A stretch of 64,000 nucleotides of DNA from CAVQWT01 sp963717705 (GTDB lineage Bacteria > Pseudomonadota > Gammaproteobacteria > Burkholderiales > Casimicrobiaceae): NCBI GenBank assembly GCA_963717705.1, contig CAVQWT010000002.1, forward strand, positions 62,001-126,000, given 5' to 3'. This document shows, one piece after another, positions 25,746 through 33,634 of this stretch. The notes under the pieces were generated by a model, which worked only from the letters and a program-made list of their open reading frames with translations, had not been told where the DNA came from and ran no database searches. The first letter of the stretch is position 1. Each line of letters begins with the position of its first letter. Both the position numbers and the translations under genes were made by a program.

Positions 25746-26927
25746 CTACAGGCTGGCCAGCGCGAGCTTGAGCGCCGCGCTGAAGTGCGCATTGGCCTCG
25801 CCGTCGCGGCCGAGGCGCGCCAGCAGCTCGCCCAGCGCGACGTGCGTGCGCGCATCCGCGTCGAGCGACAGCGCGGCCTCGAGGTACGTCTGCGCCTTGC
25901 CCCACAGCTGCTGCCGCTGGCACAGCACGCCCAGCGCGTGCAGCAGCGCCGCGTCCTGGCTGTGCTCGGCAAGCCACCGCTCGGCCTGCTCGAGCTGACG
26001 CGTGGGCTCCGGCACCCGGCAGTCGGCGTAGATCGCGACCAGCGACGGGTCCCAGCGGCGCGACAGCGCGTGGGCGACGATCTCCGCCGCCTCGCGGTCA
26101 CCGCCGAGCCGCAGGAAGCTCGTCGCCGCCGCCCCGGCGACGCGCGGCAGCGTGCGCTCCGCGTCGGACAGGCGGCCCCAGTACGCGCGCAGCCCCTGCG
26201 GGTCCGACGCCAGCGCCTTCAGCGCGTCGGCGTGCGCGGCGGCGCGGATCAGGTTCCCCTCCTCGGCGCCGTACACCTTGCGCTTGACCAGCTGGTCGAC
26301 CAGCGCCGGCACCTCGGCGTGCCGGCCGGCGGCGCGCAGCGCCCGCAGCTCGAGCCGCAGCGCCGCCGTGTGCGCGCCGGCCTCCTTGCGCAGCGCCGCG
26401 ATGTCGGTCAGCGCCTCCGCCGCGAGTCCCTGGTCGAGCTTCATCTCGGCTTCGAGCATCAGCCGTGGCACCGTGAGGCTCGGCACCTGCGCGTCGGGGC
26501 GGGCGAGCAGCGCCGACGCGCCGTCGAAGTCGCGGGTTTCCATCGCCGCGCGCGCGCCGATCAGTGCGGCGAGCCCCCCGGACTGCGGAATCGCCAGCGC
26601 CTCGCCGGCGAACTGGCGGGCCTTGCCGAAGCGACCCTCGAGCAGCGCCACCGTCGCCGCGTCCTGCTTCGCCCTGGCGCGCTCCTGCTGCTGCCGGCGG
26701 CGCGCCACGCGCACCTCCGCCGGCAGCGCGAACGCCCGGCGCACCGCGCGCACGATCGCGTAGCCGGCGGTGAACGCCGCGACCAGCAGCAGCAGCAGCA
26801 GATTGAGCGAGAGCTCGACGCGGTACGGCGGCGCGACGAACAGCACGTAGCCGTCGGTGATACGCGCGAGCAGCGCGACGCCGACCGCCGCGGCGGCCAG
26901 CAGCAACAGCCAGAACAGGATGCGCAC
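25746..26927 (-). CDS. hemY: HemY-family membrane TPR protein
   Basis: Two N-terminal transmembrane helices (residues 3-22 and 42-64) are followed by a long TPR-like helical domain ('ALLHALGVLCQRQQLWGKAQTYLEAALSLD', 'ARTHVALGELLARLG'). This is the HemY N-terminal/TPR architecture encoded beside hemX in beta- and gammaproteobacteria. Its precise role near haem synthesis is not settled. It follows hemX with 3 nt between, so the two form an operon. 393 residues. Confidence 0.92.
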   Translation of the reverse strand: MRILFWLLLLAAAAVGVALLARITDGYVLFVAPPYRVELSLNLLLLLLVAAFTAGYAIVRAVRRAFALPAEVRVARRRQQQERARAKQDAATVALLEGRFGKARQFAGEALAIPQSGGLAALIGARAAMETRDFDGASALLARPDAQVPSLTVPRLMLEAEMKLDQGLAAEALTDIAALRKEAGAHTAALRLELRALRAAGRHAEVPALVDQLVKRKVYGAEEGNLIRAAAHADALKALASDPQGLRAYWGRLSDAERTLPRVAGAAATSFLRLGGDREAAEIVAHALSRRWDPSLVAIYADCRVPEPTRQLEQAERWLAEHSQDAALLHALGVLCQRQQLWGKAQTYLEAALSLDADARTHVALGELLARLGRDGEANAHFSAALKLALASL

Positions 26928-26930
26928 GGT

Positions 26931-28076
26931 CTAGGACGCCGGGCGCTTGTCGCCGGCGGCGGGCGCGCGCGCCGGCTGCCGCTCCTGCGCTGCGCGCAGC
27001 ACGCGCACCGCGTCGAGCGTGCGGCCGAGATCGGGCGCCTCGGCGCCGAGCGGCGTCGCCGCGAGCTGCTTCAGCGTCGCCTGCACCGCCTGCACCGGCT
27101 TCGCGCGGAGGTCGAAGTACTGCCTGATCCAGCCGTCGGCCGCGGCCAGGTCGGAGCGGAAGCCGGCGTCCTCGCGCGCGAGCAGCGCCAGCCGCGCCGA
27201 GAGGAGACGCAGCCGCAGGTTCTCGCGCAGGAAATACTCCTGCGACGGCGCGAGCAGCGGCGCCGCCGGCCGGTCGGCGACCTCGATGCGCATCAGGCCG
27301 CGGACGTCGTTCCAGATCTCGCGCCCGACGCGGCGCCACCAGGGCGCCTCGGGCGGCAGCGCCGCATCCGGCTTGGCGATCGGCAGCCGCTCGTCGCGCG
27401 CGAGCGGCAGCGTCGCGACGGCCGTCGCGGCCTGGTCGAGCTTGACCGACAACCCGGCGAGGTCGACGAAGGGCATCGCCTTCAGGCGGTCGATGTCGCG
27501 CGCCAGCGCGCGTCGCAGTGGCGTGAACTGCGGCCGGTCGAGCCGCTGCAGCTTGCCGTCGGCGAGCTGCAGCGCCGACAGCGCCGAAGGCACGTTGCCG
27601 GCGAGCGACAGCTGCTGGCTCGCCAGCAGCAGCAGCTGCTCGATCTCCGTCAGCGCGATCTCGTCGCGCGACGGCGCGAGGTCGCGGTAGAGCGCTTCCA
27701 GCGACGCCTGCTGCGCCTGCGATTCGGCCAGCCGCGCCTCGAGCAGCGCGATCTTCGCCTGGGCATCACGCACCTCGGCCGCGAGCTGCGTCGTGCGCTG
27801 GCCGGTCGTCTGCGCAACGGCATCGATCTCGCCGATTTTCGCCGCGACCTCGGCGCGCAGCGACTGGGCGGCGCGGCGCGAGTCGACCCAGCCTGCCAGC
27901 GCAGCCGCGACGGCGAGCGCCGCCACCGCGGCGATCATCCAGCGCCGCACCGGGGGGGGCGAAGCGTTCGCGGACGGACGCGCCGCGGCGGGCGGCAGCA
28001 CCGCAGGCGCGGTGCCGGCAGGGGCGGCAGGCGCGGGCGGAGCCGTCGGGGTCGAAGTGGCGGGTGGGTCCTGCAT
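26931..28076 (-). CDS. hemX: HemX family protein
   Basis: A Pro/Ala-rich cytoplasmic tail (1-45), one transmembrane helix (46-63) and a periplasmic coiled coil ('SLRAEVAAKIGEIDAVAQTT' to 'RLAESQAQQASLEALY') lead into the HemX core ('EIEQLLLLASQQLSLAGNV', 'EYFLRENLRLRLLSARLALLARE'). It is often misnamed uroporphyrinogen-III C-methyltransferase but has no SUMT motifs. Normally it follows hemD; here it is separated by about 2.9 kb and has its own likely promoter. 381 residues. Confidence 0.92.
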   Translation of the reverse strand: MQDPPATSTPTAPPAPAAPAGTAPAVLPPAAARPSANASPPPVRRWMIAAVAALAVAAALAGWVDSRRAAQSLRAEVAAKIGEIDAVAQTTGQRTTQLAAEVRDAQAKIALLEARLAESQAQQASLEALYRDLAPSRDEIALTEIEQLLLLASQQLSLAGNVPSALSALQLADGKLQRLDRPQFTPLRRALARDIDRLKAMPFVDLAGLSVKLDQAATAVATLPLARDERLPIAKPDAALPPEAPWWRRVGREIWNDVRGLMRIEVADRPAAPLLAPSQEYFLRENLRLRLLSARLALLAREDAGFRSDLAAADGWIRQYFDLRAKPVQAVQATLKQLAATPLGAEAPDLGRTLDAVRVLRAAQERQPARAPAAGDKRPAS

Positions 28077-28100
28077 GGCGTCGGGCCGGGTGGGAAGATC

Positions 28101-28106
28101 ATTCTA
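28101..28106 (-). promoter_or_regulatory. Extended -10 box (TGC-TAGAAT) for hemX-hemY
   Basis: The minus strand reads TTGCTAGAAT, 24 nt before the hemX ATG. The same TGCTAGAAT element occurs before hemC and the collagen-like gene. Confidence 0.45.
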
Positions 28107-28163
28107 GCAAGCGGAGGGCCGTCGACGGGCCGAACAACGCTCGCCGGTGCCCCCGCGCTCGAC

Positions 28164-28169
28164 TACAAT
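28164..28169 (+). promoter_or_regulatory. Candidate -10 box (TACAAT) for the HhH protein gene
   Basis: TACAAT lies 66 nt upstream of the ATG at 28236, divergent from the hemX promoter. Confidence 0.35.
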
Positions 28170-28235
28170 CGTCACAGAAGCCACAGGCGGGGGCCGGCAC
28201 GACCGCGCCATCCCCGCCGCCTCCCCTCCCCCACG

Positions 28236-29000
28236 ATGTCCACGCCGCTCGTCCTCGTTGCCCTCGCAGTCGCGCTGATCGCGGGCTTCCTGCTCGGCCG
28301 CCTGCGCCGCTCAGGCGGGCGCGCGCACGGCGCCGGCAGCGCAGCCGCTGCCGCCACAGCCACCATCGCGGCGGTGGATACCGCACCCGTCGTTGCCGTC
28401 GCGATGCCGGCAGCCGCGCCCGCGACCGGTCCGGCCAGCCCCGATGCGACCGGTCCGGCCAGCCCAGGCGCGAGCGGCACGGCCGGCTCCGATGCGGTCC
28501 GCGCCGGCGGCGATGCGGTCCGCGCGGGCGTCGACGCCGAGAAGGCGCGGCTCCTGTGCGCGCTGGAGGCGGAGACCGCGGCACTGCGCCGCACGCTCGC
28601 GGCCCGCGACGCGGCGGTCGGGCAGCTCGGCGAGCTCGACGCCGACCGCCGCCGCACCTACGACGACCTTGCCCGCGCCCGCGCCGAGACCGCGCGCTAC
28701 CGACAGCTCGTCGTCGACCTGGAAAACAACGCGCTGCCGCCGCTCCTCGACGGCCCCGGCGCGCCGGACGACCTCAAGCTCATCGTCGGCGTCGGGCCCG
28801 TGCTCGAGCGGATGCTGCATCAGCTCGGGGTGATGACCTACCGCCAGATCGCGCGCTGGAGCGAACGCGACATCGACGAATTCGACGCCCGCCTCCCCGA
28901 GTTCCCCGGGCGCATCCGGCGCGACGCCTGGGTGACGCAGGCGCGTGCGCTGCACCAGAGCAAGTTCGGCGAGGTCCTGCCCGCGCGCGAGCGGCACTGA
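28236..29000 (+). CDS. Membrane-anchored coiled-coil protein with C-terminal helix-hairpin-helix domain
   Basis: An N-terminal transmembrane helix ends in 'LLGRLRRSGG'. A low-complexity Ala/Pro/Gly stretch (35-100) includes a repeated 'ATGPASP' unit, followed by a coiled coil (about 105-165) and a C-terminal domain 'DDLKLIVGVGPVLERMLHQLGVMTYRQIARW'. The last part is a helix-hairpin-helix domain of the type seen in proteins annotated as flap-endonuclease-1-like and in NADH-dehydrogenase-associated proteins; nuclease activity is not implied. 254 residues. The next gene starts 1 nt after its stop. Function unknown. Confidence 0.8.
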   Translation: MSTPLVLVALAVALIAGFLLGRLRRSGGRAHGAGSAAAAATATIAAVDTAPVVAVAMPAAAPATGPASPDATGPASPGASGTAGSDAVRAGGDAVRAGVDAEKARLLCALEAETAALRRTLAARDAAVGQLGELDADRRRTYDDLARARAETARYRQLVVDLENNALPPLLDGPGAPDDLKLIVGVGPVLERMLHQLGVMTYRQIARWSERDIDEFDARLPEFPGRIRRDAWVTQARALHQSKFGEVLPARERH

Positions 29001-29001
29001 C

Positions 29002-29907
29002 GTGCCTCCGAATTCGCGCGCGCTGCTGCAGATCGCGGTCCTCGCGCTCGTCTGGGGCTGCAACTGGCCGGTGCTGAAGATGGGCGTCGGCGAGCTCGCG
29101 CCGCTGACGTTCCGCGCGCTGACGCTGCCGTTCGCCGCCCTCGGCCTGCTCGCCATCGCGCGGGCGTCCGGCGACGTCGTCCGCATCGCGCGCGAGCACT
29201 GGGGCAAGGTCGCCGTGCTGGCGCTGCTGAACATCGCCGGCTGGAACGGCCTGGTGCTGTTCGGCGTGCAGCTGCTGCCGGCCGGTCGCAGTGCGATCAT
29301 CGCCTACACGATGCCGCTGTGGGCGACGATCATCGCCACGCTGGTGCTGAACGAGCCGCTGTCGAAGCGCAAGGCGGCGGGGCTCGGGCTCGGCATGGTC
29401 GGGATGGCGCTGCTGGTGGGCGAGGAAGTCCGCGCGATCGAGCGCGCCCCCTTCGGCGCGCTGATGATCCTGGGCGCGGCGGTCGTCTGGGCCTGCGGCA
29501 CCGTGCTGCTGCGCAAGTGGAAGCCGCCGATCCCGCAGAACACGCTGACCGGTTGGATGATGCTGATTGGGTGGCTGCCGATCGCGCTGACGGCGCCGTT
29601 CCTCGACCCGGTGCCGCTCGCGACGACGCTGGCGACGATCTCGCCGCGCGCCTGGTTCGCCATCGCCTACAACATCGCGATGGCGGGCACCCTCGCGCAC
29701 TGGGCCTGGTTCACGCTGGCGCGGACGCTGCCGGTCGCGGTGTCGTCGATCGCGTCGCTGCCGGTGCCCGTGGTCGGCGTGTTCGCCGGCATGCTGCTGC
29801 TCGGCGAGCGGCCCGGGCCGAACGAGTGGCTGGCGCTGGGCTTCGTCGTCGCGGGCCTGGTCGCGGTGCTGTGGACGCCGCCGAGGCCGCACGCTCAGGC
29901 GCGCTGA
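29002..29907 (+). CDS. EamA/DMT-superfamily transporter
   Basis: Ten-helix drug/metabolite transporter with two EamA repeats: 'VLALVWGCNWPVLKMGVGELAPLTFRALTLPFA' in the first half and 'AAVVWACGTVLLRKWKPP' opening the second. Probably an inner-membrane exporter of metabolites or amino acids; substrate unknown. GTG 29002 gives a compact N-terminus ('PPNSRALLQ') and sits directly after the HhH gene stop; an upstream ATG (28945) would overlap that gene. 301 residues. Confidence 0.88.
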   Translation: MPPNSRALLQIAVLALVWGCNWPVLKMGVGELAPLTFRALTLPFAALGLLAIARASGDVVRIAREHWGKVAVLALLNIAGWNGLVLFGVQLLPAGRSAIIAYTMPLWATIIATLVLNEPLSKRKAAGLGLGMVGMALLVGEEVRAIERAPFGALMILGAAVVWACGTVLLRKWKPPIPQNTLTGWMMLIGWLPIALTAPFLDPVPLATTLATISPRAWFAIAYNIAMAGTLAHWAWFTLARTLPVAVSSIASLPVPVVGVFAGMLLLGERPGPNEWLALGFVVAGLVAVLWTPPRPHAQAR

Positions 29908-29977
29908 AGCGACGGCGAACCGCCGTCGCCGGTTTCGTGTGTGAGCCGCGAGTCCGGCAGCGCCCGAAGCGCGCGAC

Positions 29978-30925
29978 CTACCGGAGTTCGGGGATCTGCG
30001 TCGGCAGCGGCTTGCCGGCGAACCAGGCGTCGAGGTTCGCCTTGCACAGGTCGCCCATCGCCTGCCGCGTCTCGCGCGTCGCGCTGCCGACGTGCGGCAG
30101 CAGCACCACGTTCTCCATCGCCAGCAGCGGCGCCGGCACGTTCGGCTCGTCGGCGAACACGTCGAGGCCCGCGCCCTTGATGGTGCCATTCTGCAGCGCG
30201 GCAACCAGTGCCGCCTCGTCGACGATCGATCCACGCGCGATGTTGACGATCGTGCCCTTCGGGCCCAGCGCGGCCAGCACCTTTGCGTCGACGAGGTGCC
30301 GGGTGCCGGCGCCGCCGGGGCAGGCGACGATCAGGAAGTCGGACTCGGCCGCGAGCCCGGCGAGGTCGGGCACGAAGCGGTACGGCACGCCGGCCTGCGC
30401 CTTGCGGCCGGTGTACGCAATCGACATGCCCATCGCGGCCAGCCGCTGCGCGATGGCCTTGCCGATGCGGCCCAGGCCCAGGATGCCGACGCGCTTGCCG
30501 GCGAGCCTGGTCGTGAGTTCCGGGCCGCGCTTCGTCCACGCCCCCGCGCGGACGAAGCGCTCGGCGGCGGCGAAACCGCGGCCGGTCATCAGCACGAGGC
30601 CGGTGGCGACGTCGGCGACGTCGTCGGTCAGCACGTCGGGCGTGTGGGTCACCCTGATGCCGCGCTGCCGGCAGTAGTCGACGGGGACGCCGTCGTAGCC
30701 GACGCCGAACACCGAGATGATCTCGAGCTTCGGCAGCGCGTCGAGCAGTGCGGTCGGGGTCACGGTGCCACCGCCCTGGACGAGGCCCCGGATCCGCGCG
30801 CCCTCGGCCGCCAGCAGACCGGGCTTGTCGGCCGCCTGGTGGTAGTCGTGGCAGCGGAAGTCGCGCTGAAGCGGCTCGTAGAGGAACGGCGGCAGCGGCG
30901 CGGTGACGATGAGGTCGACGGTCAT
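29978..30925 (-). CDS. D-isomer-specific 2-hydroxyacid dehydrogenase (glyoxylate/hydroxypyruvate type)
   Basis: NAD(P)H-linked reductase of 2-keto acids. The Rossmann motif 'GILGLGRIGKAIAQRL' and the catalytic Arg ('VNIARGSIVDE'), Glu ('DVFADEPNVP') and His ('VLLPHVGSAT') are all present in order. 315 residues. Relatives are annotated as glyoxylate or hydroxypyruvate reductases; the exact substrate is not decided by sequence. The gene lies between hemX and hemD, 44 nt after the hemD stop, so it may be co-transcribed with hemCD. Confidence 0.9.
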   Translation of the reverse strand: MTVDLIVTAPLPPFLYEPLQRDFRCHDYHQAADKPGLLAAEGARIRGLVQGGGTVTPTALLDALPKLEIISVFGVGYDGVPVDYCRQRGIRVTHTPDVLTDDVADVATGLVLMTGRGFAAAERFVRAGAWTKRGPELTTRLAGKRVGILGLGRIGKAIAQRLAAMGMSIAYTGRKAQAGVPYRFVPDLAGLAAESDFLIVACPGGAGTRHLVDAKVLAALGPKGTIVNIARGSIVDEAALVAALQNGTIKGAGLDVFADEPNVPAPLLAMENVVLLPHVGSATRETRQAMGDLCKANLDAWFAGKPLPTQIPELR

Positions 30926-30969
30926 GGCGGGATCCTGGTGATGGGAGGAGGCAAGGGGGAGCGGGCGCG

Positions 30970-31800
30970 TCAGCCGCCGGCCGGGGCGGCCGATCGCGTC
31001 GCCCATTCCAGCAATCCGGCCAGCAGCCCCGCGTCGCCGCCCGCGGTCTCGACGACCGCGAGACCGGCTTCGCGCGCGTGCTCCGCGATGCGCGGGTGCG
31101 GCACGAACGTCGGCACCGCGGCCCAACGGTGGCGCGTCGCCGGCGCGACCTGCGACCACAGGTTGTCGAGGCCCTCGCTGCTGGTCAGCGTCACCGCGTC
31201 GATACGGCCTTCGGCGAACGCCTCGTCGAGGCCGCGGGTGCCGGACGGCTTCAGCCGCACATAGCAGGGCACGTGGTCGACCTCGGCGCCGCGCGCGACC
31301 AGCGCCGCCGCGAGCTCGTCGCGCCCCGTGTCGCCGCGAAAGATCACGACGCGCTTGCCGCGGACGTCGGCGAGTTCCGGCAGCGCGAGCAATCCGGCCG
31401 AATCGAGCGTCGTCGCGGGAATGCGCGCGTCGGCGATGCCCAGCGCGGCCAACGCCTCGGCGGTGCCCGGACCCGGCGCGTAGACCGCCACCTTCGCCGG
31501 CCACGTGCCCGGCGGCGGCGCGCCGAACTCCGCCGCGTTGGCCGAGACGAAGAACGCGAGATCGTAATCCGCCAGCGCGGCGTGCGCACGCGCGAGCGGC
31601 TGCGGATCGGCCGGCGGCGCGATCGCGATCGCGGGAAAGATCACCGGGACGCCGCCGATCGCGGCGACCTTCCGCGCAAAGGCGCCGGCCTGCCGCGCCG
31701 GACGCGTCACCAGGATGCCGGCGCCGCCGAGCGGCCCCTGTGCGGGGGCACCGGGCAGCGGCCGTGGCGAGGGCCGGGGAGGCGGCGAGCCGGTCGTCAC
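30970..31800 (-). CDS. hemD: Uroporphyrinogen-III synthase
   Basis: Cyclises hydroxymethylbilane to uroporphyrinogen III with inversion of ring D. Sequence identity among HemD proteins is low, but the pattern is right: 'ILVTRPARQAGAFARKV' start, 'DLAFFVSANAAEF', 'YAPGPGTAEAL', 'VVIFRGDTGRDELAAAL', 'DAVTLTSSEGLDNLW' and 'FVPHPRIAEHAREAG'. 276 residues; GTG start (31800) with a Pro/Gly-rich lead of about 25 residues. Gene order after hemC supports the call. Confidence 0.92.
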   Translation of the reverse strand: MTTGSPPPRPSPRPLPGAPAQGPLGGAGILVTRPARQAGAFARKVAAIGGVPVIFPAIAIAPPADPQPLARAHAALADYDLAFFVSANAAEFGAPPPGTWPAKVAVYAPGPGTAEALAALGIADARIPATTLDSAGLLALPELADVRGKRVVIFRGDTGRDELAAALVARGAEVDHVPCYVRLKPSGTRGLDEAFAEGRIDAVTLTSSEGLDNLWSQVAPATRHRWAAVPTFVPHPRIAEHAREAGLAVVETAGGDAGLLAGLLEWATRSAAPAGG

Positions 31801-31845
31801 GGCGTACGAAACCCGGGTAGCCCGGCCACGCGCGTTCCGCGCGGC

Positions 31846-32790
31846 CTAGGCCGCAGCGGCGACCAGCCGCGCCGCGCCGCGGGCGAGGAAGTCCGCCGCC
31901 AGCGCGAGGCCCAGCGCGTCGGCAGCGCGCGCGTCGGGAACGACGGCGCTGCGCTCGCCGCGCATGACCTCGGCACCGTCGCGGCTCGCGAGCAGCCCGC
32001 GCAGCCAGATCTCGCCGTGCCGCTCGACCGCGTGCGCGGCCAGCGGCGTGTGGCAGCTGCCGGAGAGCGCCCGCGAGAATGCGCGCTCGGCCGTCGTCGC
32101 GAGGGCGGTCGCGGGATCGGCGAGCGCGGACAGCGCGGCGATGACGTCGCCGCGATCGGCTCGGCATTCGAGCGCCAGCGCACCCTGCCCGACCGCGGGA
32201 AGGCTCTCCTCCGGGTCGAGGTATGAAGCGATCCGCGCGCCGAAGCCGAGCCGCATAAGGCCGGCGGCCGCGAGGATGATGCCGTCGTACCGGCCCTCGT
32301 CCAGCTTGCGCAGCCGCGTGTTCACGTTGCCGCGCAGCGGCTCGATCACCAGCAGCGGGTCGCGCTCGCGCAGCTGCGCCTCGCGCCGCAGGCTCGAGGT
32401 GCCGACGCGGGCGCCGCCGGGCAGTGCCGCGAGGTCGAGGTAGTGGTTCGAGACGAACGCGTCGCGCGGGTCCTCGCGCGCGGTGATCGCGGCGAGCGCG
32501 AAGCCCTCCGGCATCACCATCGGCACGTCCTTGAGCGAATGGACGGCGAGATCGGCGCGACCTTCGGCCATCGCGACCTCGAGCTCCTTGATGAACAGCC
32601 CCTTGCCGCCGATCGCGGCCAGCGGCTGGTCGAGGATCCGGTCGCCCTGGGTGGTCATGCCCAGGAGCTTCACGTCGCACGCCGGGTACAATTCGCGCAG
32701 GCGGTCGCGGATGTGTTCCGCCTGCCACATCGCGAGCGCCGATTCGCGGGTGGCGATGGTGAGCGTGCGCGGAGCGGGGGCAGTGGCCAT
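31846..32790 (-). CDS. hemC: Hydroxymethylbilane synthase (porphobilinogen deaminase)
   Basis: Links four porphobilinogens into hydroxymethylbilane. Motifs: 'IATRESALAMWQAEHIRDRL', 'LFIKELEVAMAEGRADLAVHSLKDVP', 'GTSSLRREAQL', 'RGNVNTRLRKLDEG' and the dipyrromethane-cofactor Cys in 'LSGSCHTPLAAHA'. 314 residues, start ATG 32790. hemD follows after 45 nt. The promoter lies within the beginning of the divergent thioredoxin-like gene. Confidence 0.97.
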   Translation of the reverse strand: MATAPAPRTLTIATRESALAMWQAEHIRDRLRELYPACDVKLLGMTTQGDRILDQPLAAIGGKGLFIKELEVAMAEGRADLAVHSLKDVPMVMPEGFALAAITAREDPRDAFVSNHYLDLAALPGGARVGTSSLRREAQLRERDPLLVIEPLRGNVNTRLRKLDEGRYDGIILAAAGLMRLGFGARIASYLDPEESLPAVGQGALALECRADRGDVIAALSALADPATALATTAERAFSRALSGSCHTPLAAHAVERHGEIWLRGLLASRDGAEVMRGERSAVVPDARAADALGLALAADFLARGAARLVAAAA

Positions 32791-32890
32791 GGCGGGCGGA
32801 TCGGGCGGATGGTGGGACGGGGAACGACTGGCGCCGCCGGCGTCGGGGACCGTCGCCGGCGCGCCGGACTTCGCGATCGGGCGCCGCCGG

Positions 32891-33397
32891 ATGGTGCGGC
32901 AAATTCTAGCATGCGCGTGCACCGCGGCCGGGTTGGCGGCGGGCCCCGCGTTGGGCCTGCTGGCCGTGCCGGCGGCGGCCCAGCGGATGCGGCGGGCCGC
33001 CAACCTGCCGCCGGCGGTCGACCTTTCCGCCGACGCCGTCGTTGCGCAACGGCAGCGCGTGCCGCTGCTGCTCTTCTTCGATCGCGACGACTGCCCTTAC
33101 TGCGAGCGCGCACTGCGCGAGTACCTGTTGCCGATGACCGCCGACCCGGCGTGGCGCGACCGCGCGCTTTTCCGCCAGATCGAGATCGATCGCGCGCTGC
33201 CGCTCGTAGGCTTCGACCGTGCGCCGACGACGCACCGCGACTTCGCCGCGCGCCGCGGTGTCTACCTCACCCCGACCGTCGCCGTCGTCGACGGCACCGG
33301 CAGGGACCTGACCGACCCCATCGTCGGCCTCACCACCCTCGACTTCTACGGCGCCTACCTGGAAAACGCCATCACGTCGGGGTCAGGTCGAATTTAG
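32891..33397 (+). CDS. Secreted thioredoxin-fold protein whose 3' end is supplied by a repeat element
   Basis: A signal peptide (cleavage near AAA|QRM) is followed by a thioredoxin-like domain with redox motif C-P-Y-C in 'FDRDDCPYCERALREYL' and a cis-Pro element ('GVYLTPTVAVVDGTG'). Probably a periplasmic disulfide or thiol protein, SoxW-like. The last codons ('SGSGRI' and the stop) fall inside the left inverted repeat of the element at 33379-33608, so the native C-terminus seems to have been replaced. It is divergent from hemC. 168 residues. Confidence 0.82.
   Translation: MVRQILACACTAAGLAAGPALGLLAVPAAAQRMRRAANLPPAVDLSADAVVAQRQRVPLLLFFDRDDCPYCERALREYLLPMTADPAWRDRALFRQIEIDRALPLVGFDRAPTTHRDFAARRGVYLTPTVAVVDGTGRDLTDPIVGLTTLDFYGAYLENAITSGSGRI
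32903..32908 (-). promoter_or_regulatory. Extended -10 box (TGC-TAGAAT) for hemC-hemD
   Basis: The minus strand reads ATGCTAGAATTTG, 112 nt upstream of the hemC ATG and inside the first codons of the divergent thioredoxin-like gene. Confidence 0.45.
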
Positions 33398-33608
33398 GTC
33401 AGCAGGGGACGGCTGGAACCGCGGTTGCATCGCGCCAGCGTCGGCTAAGGTGCCCGCCAGCGGGTACTTTGTCGATCGGCAGGTTGGCCTATATGCATCG
33501 CCGTGGAAATCGTCTACTTTGGAAGTCTCTGCGGAGCCCGCTTCCGCAAACGCGCTCGATCGTTCCGCGAGCGTGCGAGTTTCTGCGAGTGAAATTGGAC
33601 CTGACCCC
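33379..33608. mobile_element. MITE-like element of about 230 bp with 17-bp terminal inverted repeats
   Basis: The left end ggggtcaggtcgaattt (33379-33395) and the right end aaattggacctgacccc (33592-33608) are inverted repeats matching at 16 of 17 positions. The interior is visibly less GC-rich than the neighbouring genes and encodes no plausible protein. The sequence just right of it (agactcctgaccccatactcc) repeats the 'ctgacccc' core, and a similar 'gtctgacccc' occurs at 61127-61136. No clear target duplication is visible. It is probably a non-autonomous or remnant element. Confidence 0.65.
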
Positions 33609-33634
33609 AGACTCCTGACCCCATACTCCTCACC

